In this document: one piece after another, positions 35,366-46,341 of the stretch
Numbering within the stretch: position 1 is the first letter of the stretch
Layout of the letters: each line of letters starts with the position of its first letter
DNA from: Artemisia argyi
Taxonomy: Eukaryota; Streptophyta; Magnoliopsida; Asterales; Asteraceae
DNA length: 64,000 bases
NCBI GenBank assembly: GCA_030686995.1
Contig: CM060693.1
Coordinates: forward strand, 116,596,728-116,660,727
Direction: 5' to 3'
Notes under the pieces: model-generated
Databases searched by the model: none
What the model was told of the DNA's origin: nothing
Seen by the model: the letters and a program-made list of their open reading frames with translations, nothing else
Program-made: the position numbers and the translations under genes

Positions 35366-37102
35366 GAAGATTTGAATGTTCCTCATGATAATCTTGCTGA
35401 AGAAACAGATGTGGCTGTGGATGAGCTTGTTACAGCTGAAGACAGAGCTGCACAAGAAAAACTCTTCCAAGAATGGGAAGATTATAAGAAGAGTGCTAAT
35501 ATGGCTGAGGCACATCAAGCCAAGTTTGATGCAGCATACCAGTATGCTACTTAGAGATATGTTTCTACTTTGCCTATTGAAAGACAAAGAGAATTGGATG
35601 CTGCTGTTCAAGAGTTTGATGAGTCAGATTGGCAGCATATTGGACAACAAGTGCTTGCTACGCCTGATTTAGCTACATACATTCTTGTTAAAAGGGTGGA
35701 GAAGCAGGACTGGGCTTCTGAAATTGTGAAAGTGCTGAAGTTGAGGAAGAAAGTAGCAGATGAGTTAAAAGCCAAGGCTAAAAGAGATAAACCTATGACT
35801 CAAGCACAGCAGAGGGATTATATGAGAACTTATGTGAGAAGTCAAAGCAGTTCATTATATAATACTGCTTGGTCTAAGAAACAAGTGTGGGCACTTCCAT
35901 TTGACAAATTGGTTCAGATGTATAACAGAATCAAGGCTAGAAATGATAAAGCTGGAATGGGTGCTTCTAAGAATATTCCTCTCCTTAATGCTGATGCTGG
36001 TTCATCTGTTAATATTCCTGTTGCTGCTGAAAAGGTATCTTTACCTGATACTTCTGCTGATGTACCACATGTTGCTGCTTCATCTTATGTGGATAAAGGT
36101 AAAGCTCAAGTGATAGCAGAAGATCCTCCATCTAGAAAGAGAACCAGAAGACAAATGGAGGAGGAAAGATTGGGTGAAGAGGCTGCTAAGAAGTTAGATG
36201 AGGAACAAAAAGCTGAACTTGCAAAATTTCATGAGCTTAAGGTAAGAGAAGCTGAACTTCAAGCTGCTAGAGACAAACAGATGAGGAAGGCTCTGGATGA
36301 ACAATATGCATCTGCTGCACTTGAATCTTCTCAGGATTCTACTGATGAACAAATGAATACTCCATCAGTGGAAACTGATGCTGCAGAAGGTGAATCTGCT
36401 GAAGCTGAAGTTCCTACTACATCTTCTCTACCTCATACTGCTATTTATGATCCTGGAAGAAGAGCAAAGAGGATGGCTAAAGTCAGAACTTCACATTCCA
36501 CACAAAGCCTAATCAATGTGAATGCTTCTGATGCTTCATTTATAAGAGAAGGATCCCCTGATGATTGGCCTGAGGCAACTAGAGATGTTTTGGTTCACTG
36601 GGAGTTAACTGAAAATGGCCAAGTTAATACCATTTACAGATTGGATAAAACTTCTATATCTTTTACATTTCTTCAAGAGATTCTACATCTTGTTGATCAT
36701 CAGGATTTAGTCACTCTAAATGAGTTGGTTCACAAGTATTATGCAAATCATACTCCTACAGGGTCTGGATTGTATTTGTTGGGTGATCTTAGAGTGTTGT
36801 TTGATTCTTCTACTCCCACTGGTGCTAGCTATGATATATGGAAGAACAATCAGAGATGGAAAGTTCAGAGTTGGAAGTTCTATCCTATGCCTTATGTTCA
36901 TGTTTTGGAAACTACAACTGGTCTAAGGCTTATTATGGATATTGGCAAAAGATATCCTCTGAAAGTGTCTCTGATAGAGAAAATGCTACAACAAAAGTTG
37001 GAGATTCCTCCTGATCCAGTTGGGAATGCAAGATTGTTTGCCGAATCTTTGGTGAAAGTCTTCAAACAAAGGATTATGACTTCCAGAGCAGCTTCTGTTT
37101 AA

Positions 37103-37190
37103 GGATATAATGTTGTATATTTATTTTTCTTATTTTAGTATTAAAAAAAAAAAAAAAGTAACATTTTTGTTGTATAGTATTATGTCTATT
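37103..37190 (+). other. end of longin-like ORF to insertion site of solo LTR G
   Basis: Untranslated tail of the D accessory gene with an A15 run. The last five bases, CTATT, are the target duplication of G. Confidence 0.7.
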
Positions 37191-40100
37191 TGTAACACCC
37201 CCAAAATACCGCAGCGGAAGACTGTGTCATAGGGATGCTACTTCAGGGCACAAAGTACAAGATATAGAAAACGACCTCTAAATGAGACGTTTTTGAAAAG
37301 TTACCATTCGAATAGATAAAAGTCATAGTTTACAAAACAAAGATCCCAAAGTAGAATGATACATAAGTTTTTAAAGTGTATCGAATGGTAAACGATAAAA
37401 GTGAAAGTCTCCAAAAGCATGCCCTAAGACTCTCAGCTCCACATACCTGCTATCGCCCTTCTAACCTGAGATAAACATGCTTAAAAGTGTCAACACAAAG
37501 GTTGGTGAGTTCATAGAGTTTGCCTTAATACAGATGAAAAGTCTATAAAGAATGTTCACTCAGCAAAGGCATCGTAAATCCACTCAGTTGCAAGTCCCGC
37601 CATAAGAGACTTGTAACCTGTGTGTTTACAACCCACTGCTACAATATAATAGGATTAAGATATGTATGAGTTCATAACAACAGTTAAGCAATTAGTAGTG
37701 AGTCCACACTTCATCTCCGAAGACCTCATGTTTGTATGTATGTCTCAATGGTTGTGTCCAGCAACTTAATCTGGGGCCATTGGAAGTCTGTATGTATGTA
37801 TGATTACTGGGTGCCATTTCCCAAAGTATAATAGTAAGTATGTGTGCATGTATCAATCATGTATGTAGGTAATCAAGAATAATGAAATCAAGTATAATGT
37901 AATCAAGTATAATGTTATGTGAATCCGTACAAGTAAGCAAGTAGTAGCATGTATCTCCCCCAAAGAGTTGATAGAACAATTAAAAGAGTAGGGGCTATGA
38001 CTCACCTCGAAGTAATAGTACAATGCAACGGAATGTTAAGGACAACAAGGAACGAAATCAACCGCGACCTATGATGAATGAATATGATCTAATTTAGATC
38101 ATGAAATGATGTTGAAAATGTCCATGCACATGTTACCTATACCACTCTTAACTTGAAAAATACTTGTTATAGTCATATGAAAATATATTCCATACTTGTG
38201 AAAAATAAGTCTTAACTAGACTTGTGTAAACTTGTCGTAATATATATGTATAGAAAGTTTGCGTTGTATGGTTCGTCTTGAAAACCTTGAAGTAACATTT
38301 AATGGTCGTGAAAATAAGCTCATAAGCATAGGTACTTCGTTAGTTATAAATTTCGGCAATTTAGTAGTATTTCTAAAAATCTAGAATTTAGTACGTAGAA
38401 ATAGTGTCATTATTATTTCTATTAAAAGCTGTCAATTATAGTGAGTTTTTGCCGATATTGAAACGTGAATATCTTTGTCGTTATAAGCCCGTTTTACTTG
38501 TTCTTTATATCCACGGTTTCGTCTTAGTATGTAGTAATATATTTTGAAAAGCTCGGCTCCTCCGGGTTACGTCTAAAGTCTCTTTTTGTCAAATGAAAAA
38601 CGTCCAACAGCAAACATTTTTCAGAAAAATACTTTTCGTCAACAATCTTGCAAAAATCATAACTTCTTCGTTATAAACTCTTTTTAATCCGTTCTTTCGC
38701 CTACGGATTCGTTTTTGAAAGTATTTTCTAAAAATTTTGACAAAGTTCTCTTGGTGTTTACTGATTTTCCAGGTTTTCACAAAATGGGACAGCATGTCCT
38801 AAACATGTTCCAAATCAAGTTTTTAAGGTTTATAACTAATTTCTACCATCACCAAACCTCTTGTAATCACCACATAGCTAATCTAATCCTACCATACACC
38901 TTCTTAGGGTGCCATGGACTCCTAACCAAGTTATTATAGCAAGGGGATTCATAAGTAAAAAGTTAGGGTTTGTATGTTCCATTTTAGACAAAATAAATGG
39001 TGGTATAGCTAGTTGTACATGGTTTTTAGCATGGAAATCATGAAATACAAGTAAATATAAGATGTTTCATGTAAAAATAAAGTTGATAACTTACTTGATA
39101 AAATAAGATGATTAGATGATGATTATGCTTGGATTTCTTGTGTTTTTCTTGATTGATTCTTGATTAGGCAAGTATAATGAACAAGTTTAGTGCTTTAGCT
39201 TTTGAAAAATGATCACTTGATCTATGTATGGTGGTTTGGTCGTGGGTTTGAAGAGAGGAAGATGAGATGAGATAAAATTTTATCTTTCTAAAAGTGAAGA
39301 TTATGATTTTAGGTTTTTGGTAAAGTAAGGTTTTTAAGGTTTATTATATAAAACTTAGGAATTAATGCATAAGGTTAAAGGGGTGTTTCATATGGCCGGT
39401 TTTCAAAGGGTAGAAGGGGGGGGGGGGGGGGTAGGGGTACTTGGTATTTAATTAGAAATCTAGTGTAGCGTTAAGTGTTATTACGTGTTATTCGTTAAAA
39501 TCGGGTACCGGGTTTAATAGCAATAAACGTTCACGAAGTTAACCGGGATGAAATAAAGTTATAATAATGTTAAAAACATATTAAAAATATGTTGGGTACA
39601 TTTACTGAGTGATCGGGTGATTATTGTTTAGTTTTCACGAAAACCGTCGTTATATTCATACGCGTACGTTATAAATAAAATAAATTTCCAAAATACTGGG
39701 TAACTGAATGTTATAACTTTTATGATGTTAAAATGGATATAAAAATATGTCGGGATCATTGTGGGAATATTTAGATATATTCGTCATATATAAACCGGGT
39801 GTTAACGTTTATTATAAATACTTATACGTAAAAACGTTAAATGTATCAAATATATAAATTTGAAAATCCTAAGAGTGGTATAACATGAAAATGCTGTTAT
39901 GATGCTATGCAGACTGTCTCTAGTCCGTATGCAGTGTTCTTAACACTAATGAAATGAATTCGCACCTAAACCAATCCGGTTACGCGAATTTGAATACCCG
40001 TAAACTAAATTTACGATGAAATGAGTAATGCAAGTGAATAGTGAAAATTTTTCCGGAAATGAATAGTGTTCAGTGAATAGTAAATTTCCCAAATGTTTCT

Positions 40101-40226
40101 CAGAATATCAAAATGACCTCGAAAATGATGAATAGTAAAACGATGAATAGTGTTTTGATGAATAGTGATTTATGAATAGTGTTTTTCCAAAGTTCCCGAA
40201 ATGACCTGAAATGGTGAGTTGTGACA
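37191..40226 (-). mobile_element. solo LTR G of a Tekay-like Ty3/gypsy element (3,036 bp)
   Basis: Starts TGTAACACCCCC and ends TGAGTTGTGACA, flanked by CTATT (37186-37190 and 40227-40231), with no internal coding region, so it is a recombination remnant. Its plus-strand start, including CAGCGGAAGAC, matches the reverse complement of the LTR end of element B, so it lies in minus orientation and is a distant relative of B. Seven TGAATAGT words cluster at 40033-40178. A G16 run lies at 39416-39431. No gene inside. Confidence 0.92.
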
Positions 40227-40231
40227 CTATT

Positions 40232-40964
40232 ATCTGCAGGTTTGGTGTTTTTTTGGTCATCAACTTACTTGATGTTGACTATTCCATCAAAAAGTTGGCT
40301 AGTCCAAAGGTTACAGCTTTGGTAAAGATATATCAAATCTGTTGATAGCTGTAATGGTTTGCTCAAAACCATAGGGTTTTCAACTCACCCATGCTTTATT
40401 GCTGAGTAGTTGAAATGGTTGTCAATTGACCATGGATTTTTCCTTTATGGATTCTGAATAATTGGCTAGCCCACATGTATATGGTTTGTGGTAAAGGCAG
40501 TGGAAAACCATATTTGGTAATCAATTAACCAAGATGATTTTCATCAAAATAATTGGCTAGTCCTGAGCAAACGGCTACAGGTAAAGACATCTCAAATCCG
40601 TTTATAGCTGATGATTTGCTAAACATCATGTAGTTATCAGTGTACCTTAGAACACTTGGCTACTCCAGTAGTGATGGCTATTGGTAAAGAGACATTAAAT
40701 CCATTATTTTCAATGATTCACCTCTCACAGGAGTTAACACTCCTGGAAGTGATGAGAATAGTATGAAACTAATTTGTTTTGATGTACATTTAGTCATTTG
40801 TTGATGCAAAGAATGGAGCTTTCAAGTATTTGCTGATCATAGAGATTCTGCTGAAGATGATTCTTTGCTGGTGCTGTATTATTACAATCCTCTTGGTATG
40901 TTATTTCGAAGATCTATCAAGAATCTTGAACTTAACCAGGTCAAATTCAAGATTAGGGGAGGAT
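40232..40964 (+). repeat. 3' untranslated repeat region and polypurine tract of D
   Basis: No ORF. Four imperfect units containing TTGGCTAGTCC (or TTGGCTACTCC) followed by GGTAAAGA.AT..CAAATC begin near 40293, 40469, 40553 and 40653. The region ends with the plus-strand primer GATTAGGGGAGGAT (40951-40964) against the 3' LTR. Confidence 0.7.
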
Positions 40965-41431
40965 TGTTGGGAATTCTGTTAAGTAAGAATTCTGCTGACT
41001 GTTACTGCTGAAGAGCTGGTTCCTGCTGAAGCAGTGTATCTGCTGAAGACTAGTTTCAGCATTATTAGTTTCTGCGGATATAGTATTTCCGTATTTTATG
41101 TATTATAGTTTGGATATGCATGAGTTTATTTAGGAAGTGATAATGCATATCTTTTAGAAGTTTTAGAATATACGTTTCTTGGGAAATGGTTTAGGGTTCC
41201 TTGTGTATAAAAGGAACACACGATTATGTATTGAATCACGTTTTAGAAAACACTTTCATTATTATTAAAAGATCCATAGAGGATCAAGAGTTCTTAGTAT
41301 TACACTTGTGTTTGTTTCCGCTTTAAAATACAAGTTACAGAGATTGTCTATTAGTGTGTTATTGATTACAGTAACATAACTAACGATTCTAGAGTGCTCA
41401 AGAAGATCTATCAAGGTCTAATAGTTCAACA
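40965..41431 (+). repeat. 3' LTR of D (467 bp)
   Basis: Same as the 5' LTR except for three substitutions and absence of the 26-bp GGTTACTGCTGAA expansion. TATA box at 41205-41214. Confidence 0.97.
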
Positions 41432-41436
41432 CGGAG

Positions 41437-44400
41437 TAAAACCCGTCTAAGCATCGTTTCATGCATCAAAGTCGTGAAGTACATCGAGAGAGGATGTCAA
41501 GTCTTCTTGGCTCAAATCACGGAAAAGAAACCGGAAGAGAAACGACTCGAGGACATGCCAGTAGTCAAGTGCTTTCCTGAAGTATTCCCTGAGGACTTGT
41601 CTGGGTTACCACCAGCACGTCAAGTGGAATTTCAGATTGACTTGATACCGGGAGCAGCGCCGGTAGCACGAGCCCCTTATAGATTAGCACCGTCTGAGAT
41701 GAAGGAGTTATCTGTGCAATTATAGGAATTGTCGGATAAAGGATTTATTCACCCAAGTTCGTCACCATGGGGAGCGCCGGTATTGTTTGTGAAGAAGAAG
41801 GATGGAACCTTCAGGATGTGTATCGATTATCATGAATTGAACAAACTCACCGTGAAGAATCGATATCCATTGCCGAGAATCGACGACTTATTTGATCAAT
41901 TGCAAGGATCGAGTGTTTGCTCGAAGATTGATCTGAGATCAGGATATCATCAATTGAGAGTTAGGGAGGAGGATATCCCTAAGACAGCTTTCAGAACGAG
42001 ATATGGTCACTACGAATTTCAAGTAATACCGTTTGGTCTAATAAATGCACCCGCTGTATTTATGGACTTGATGAACCGAGTGTGCAAACCCTACTTGGAT
42101 AAGTTCGTGATTGTGTTCATCGATGATATACTTATCTACTCCCGTAACAAAGAAGAACATGCTCAACACCTAAGGACTATACTAGAACTGCTCAGAGAAG
42201 AGAAATTGTACGCAAAATTCTCTAAGTGTGATTTTTGGATCAAGAAGGTACAATTTCTTGGGCATGTGATTGACAGTAAAGGTATTCACATTGACCCCGC
42301 CAAGATCGAAGCTGTTAAAAATTGGACGTCCCCTACTAGTCCTACCGAGATACGTCAATTTTTAGGTCTTGCCGGATATTACCGTAGATTTATTGAAGGT
42401 TTCTCGAAAATTGCTAAACCGTTGACCGAGCTAACCCAGAAGAAGAAGAAGTTTGTTTGGGGAGAAGAGCAAGAATCAACATTTTAGTTTTTGAAGCAGA
42501 AGCTTTGCGAAGCCTCGATTTTGGCATTACCCGAAGGAAGTGAGGATTTCGTGGTATATTGCGATGCATCAATCCAAGGATTGGGTGCCGTATTGATGCA
42601 AAGGTTTAAAGTAATCGCTTACGCTTCTAGACAACTCAAACCTCATGAGGAGAACTACACTACCCATGATCTAGAACTAGGAGCGGTAGTATTTGCTCTT
42701 AAGATATGGAGGCATTACCTTTATGGAACCAAGTGTACGGTTTTCACCGATCACAAGAGTCTTCAACACATTTTAGATCAAAAGGAGTTGAACATGAGAC
42801 AACGTCATTGGTTAGAGTTGCTGAGTGACTATGATTGTGAAATTCTATATCATCCTGGAAAGGAAAATGTTGTAGCAGATGCGTTGAGTCGAAAGGAACG
42901 AATTAGACCCCTTAGAGTCAGATCTTTGGGAATGACAATCAGATCGCCTCTATCGACTCAAATCCTTGAAGTGCAAGCTGAGGCACTTAAGGAAGAGAAC
43001 AGACCAAACGAAAGGATTTACGGTATGCCTGAGAGCAAGAATGGATTTGTAAGGAAACCAGATGGAAGGCTATGTTTCAAGGATAGGTATTGGATTCCAC
43101 TGTATGGAGGATTACGAGACATCATCATGCATGAATCCCACAAGTCTAAATATTCCATTCATCCTGGTTCAGACAAGATGTACCAGGACCTTAAGAAGTT
43201 GTATTGGTGGCCAAACATGAAAGCTGACATTGCAGAGTATGTCGGTAAATGTTTGACCTGCTCGAGAATAAAGGCTGAACATCAAAAGCCATTCGGTTTA
43301 TTGATTCAACCAGAGCTACCAATGTGGAAATGAGAAAGGATCACTATGGACTTCATTACAAAACTACCTAAGACATCGAATGGATTTGACACCATATGGG
43401 TCATCGTTGATCGTCTCACGAAATCAACGCATTTCTTACCGATCAAAGAAAACGATGAGATGAGCACTCTTGCTCGTTTATACCTGAAAGAGATAGTTTC
43501 TCGGCATGGAGTGCCGATTTTTATTATCTCTGACCGAGACAGCCGTTTCACATCTAACTTTTGGCAATCTTTACAGAAATCCTTGGGAACTAAGTTAGAT
43601 ATGAGTACCGCTTACCATCCACAGACTGATGGTCAAAGTGAAAGGACTATTCAGACCCTTGAGGACATGCTTCGGGCATGTGTGATCGATTTTGGAAAAG
43701 GCTGGGATAAACACTTACCGCTAGCAGAATTCTCTTATAACAACAGTTACCACGCCAGTATCAAAGTCGCACCGTCTGAAGCACTTTATGGAAGAAAGTG
43801 TCGTTCACCAGTTTGTTGGGCTGAGGTTGGAGATGTTCACATCTCAGGTCCCGAGTTAATTCTTGAAACCACCGAGAAAATTGTGCAAATTAGGAAACGT
43901 TTGCAAGCCGCCCGAGACCGGCAAAAGAGTTATGCCGATGTAAGGAGAAAACCAATGGAATTCCAAGTCGGAGATAGAGTAACGCTTAAGGTATCACCCT
44001 GGAAAGGAATGATTAGGTTTGGAAAACGAGGAAAGTTAAACCCGCGTTATGTTGGACCATTCAAGATCCTTGAGAGGATTGGTCCAGTGGCATATAAACT
44101 TGAATTGCCCGAAGAGCTTAGTAGAGTACATGACACTTTCCATGTATCAAATTTGAAGAAATGTTTATCGGATGAAACCTTAGTCATCCCATTAAAGGAA
44201 ATCCGAGTCGATGATAAGTTAAACTTTATTGAGGAACCTGTCGAGATTATGGATAGAGAAGTCAAGCAACTTAAACAGAGCCGCATTCCCATTGTGAAAG
44301 TAAGATGGAACTCTCGTAGAGGACCTGAATTCACTTGGGAACGCGAGGATCAAATTCGTGCCAGATACCCTCATTTGTTCGATAAGTCAACCCTAAACCC

Positions 44401-44443
44401 TGATTCAACTTTGGATTCGGGACGAATACAGTCTAACGGGTAG
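41437..44443 (+). pseudogene. pol of element B (RT, RNase H, integrase, chromodomain-like)
   Basis: Continuation of B after D. A single frame is broken by stops at 41723, 42485 and 43331. RT has [20 protein letters not shown] and catalytic FIDD (YSRN follows). RNase H has [13 protein letters not shown] and ends with ALSRKER. The integrase zinc finger ([20 protein letters not shown]) and core ([23 protein letters not shown]) are intact. The C-terminal tail (RVKLNPRY-like GPF, then [26 protein letters not shown]) resembles the chromodomain-like module of Tekay elements that steers integration into heterochromatin. The stops replace positions where Gln (twice) and Trp are usual. Confidence 0.93.
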
Positions 44444-44671
44444 GTACTGTAATACCTCGTAAAATCCCATGTCATTTAGTAATGCTTATCACTGAACCTT
44501 TTTACAAATAACTGATCACTAGGCCAATTTTGCGGGCCAATTTAAATTTTCATGGACTATGAACTGTTACTTTATTTCCAGAACGTGTGTTTGGTCACTA
44601 CTGATTTTACCGAGGAACTTGATGTGACCTGAATAGCTGCCACTCGCGAAACAGAACCTTATACCGACCTA

Positions 44672-44673
<2 letters not shown>

Positions 44674-44749
<76 letters not shown>
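44674..44749. repeat. AT microsatellite in 3' LTR of B
   Basis: Pure AT dinucleotide run at the place of the 197-bp run in the 5' LTR. Confidence 0.95.
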
Positions 44750-44752
<3 letters not shown>

Positions 44753-45697
44753 CGAACGAAACTAAAATTAACTATACTATATATATACACATGATAGTAT
44801 ATATACGTGCAAGCATTTTCGCGATGTTCTTCGTAATCTATTTCCATATATATAAACCCTAACATATTATTTTTTTTCCCGGAACGTTTAATATCACTCA
44901 ATCTATTTATTTTTCTTTTGGAATGGGCTGATACCCGTACACAAGCCCAACACCTATTTTCTTTTACTTTCTTCTTGGACTGTATACTAGCCCAAGTTCC
45001 TTTATTTTTTTTCTTTCTTTTTCTCTTTGGGCCGAAACCTCAACCACAAGCCCACGATGGCATTGTTGATTTCTGTTTTCTGTTGGAGCCATGTCGAGAC
45101 CAAACCAAACACAACCTTTGCTCCATAGTTTGCAACATGCATATATTTTGAAGCAACCTTGTCTTCCATGTCCCTTAAAACTCGACATCACCATTCTTTT
45201 CTTTCTTCCTTTGCATGTAAAGATCATCAAAAACAACCCAAGCCACCCTAGTTACTAAACCTAAACTCATAAACTAATACACCTTTGTCTTATAATCTAT
45301 TATCCAAGGGATTATGTGTTTCTTTAACCACAAACACAATATCACATGTTTACTTACCCATCTTTGATAGTACACACTTGTCTCATCTTATCTTTAAACC
45401 TATGACTAAACTAATCAAAAGCTTCATCATAGCTACAAAGACCTTGCCATCTTCGACAAGACCAAACCATGCAACCCCTTGACAACCTTGTCACCTCTTC
45501 AAATGACACCATAAGGACTCACCCCAACAAAATCACATGCTTACTACCTAACCACCCTTGCCTTTCTCACTATATACACAATTACTACATATTTCACATC
45601 TCACCATACTCTTAAAATCTCAAAACAAACCATCTACTCTTTCTTTTGGCTCACTGTCGAGACACAAGGAAACCGTACAAGACATTTGGATCATTTT

Positions 45698-46171
45698 TGT
45701 TGATCCCAGTTGAGCAAACGATCTTATATAGAAGTTGACTTGAATTAAACACTTAAGCTAGAATGCGGAATATAAAAGCTTAACTTAAGAAGAACAATTA
45801 ACTATCAACACTTCAATATATTATTAATACGAGCACTCGACAATGCTAGGGTTTTACAACCTTGAAGTGTAAACGAAACTAAAACAATACGTACTCAAAA
45901 CTAACCCTAGGACCTTCCTTTTATAGGCCAAGGAGTCCTACTAGGTTTACAATACCTTTCTATGCAAGATAAGAATATTCTAGACGTATATAATATACAC
46001 ACAATCTATTCTATAATTATCTACTCCGTATACATGCTTATCACTTTAGCAATAGATTCCTTTAGCAGTATTTTCCCATAGCAGCACTTTGACAGCAGCA
46101 GAATCATTTACCTTAGCAGCATTCTCATCATAACAGCAGTTTCACCCAGCAGCAGAATCCAAAACCTAACA
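45698..46171 (-). repeat. 3' LTR of C (left copy)
   Basis: Element strand starts TGTTAGG and ends ATCAACA. TATA box TATAAAAGG at 45925-45917. Its U3 start is rich in CTGCTG/CTGCTA words, as in D. Adjacent polypurine tract GTTTAGGGGAGGAT at 46185-46172. Confidence 0.96.
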
Positions 46172-46341
46172 ATCCTCCCCTAAACTTAATATTTATTTCT
46201 AAATCATTAAGTTTCTTCAAAGCTCAGTTAAACACCAGGAGGATGCTTCCAAACACTCAATTCTTGAGATGTCTGTTGACCAAGTATCTTCTTATATTTT
46301 GACAACAAATTAAATGCTTGATCATCAGTGTCATAATCTTT

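Larger units (their letters stand above)
24698..37102 (+). pseudogene. longin-like large accessory ORF of D, split by element E
   Basis: Two pieces, 24698-26448 and 35371-37102, join in frame when E and one GAAGA duplication are removed: about 1,160 codons with a single TAG at 35552. The N-terminal 230 residues (ELKGDHNKYAIL, HYALTHSPNLICESLVKQFW, KWRYLVHLLLQCIS, LMYPRFLQIIL) match a retroelement-associated protein often labelled synaptobrevin/longin-like in Asteraceae; I recall the label but cannot confirm the fold. Then come a Pro/Thr linker, a coiled coil (about residues 395-445), a Lys/Glu-rich helix (36130-36310) and a conserved C-terminal block (WKVQSWKFYPMPYVHVLE...KRYPL) shared with element C. 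Its position downstream of pol is where env-like genes sit in SIRE-type elements, but I see no signal peptide or membrane anchor. Function unknown. Confidence 0.8.
12693..41431 (+). mobile_element. Element D: giant Ty1/copia element, about 13.2 kb without inserts
   Basis: Flanked by CGGAG (12688-12692 and 41432-41436), with LTRs starting TGTTGGGAATT and ending CAACA. Order: LTR, primer site, gag, pol (PR-INT-RT-RNaseH), internal polypurine tract, opposite-strand small ORF, longin-like large ORF, repeat-rich 3' region, polypurine tract, LTR. It is interrupted by an LTR-like insert, a CACTA element, element E and solo LTR G. The two LTRs differ by only three substitutions and one 26-bp expansion, so insertion is recent. 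The pol order INT before RT defines Ty1/copia. I cannot assign the lineage; the size and downstream ORF recall SIRE/Maximus-type elements. Confidence 0.93.

Noticed and set aside
45670..45700. Apparent loss of B LTR sequence at this point
   Set aside because: The sequence resumes at 61194; this is the insertion site of C, not a deletion.
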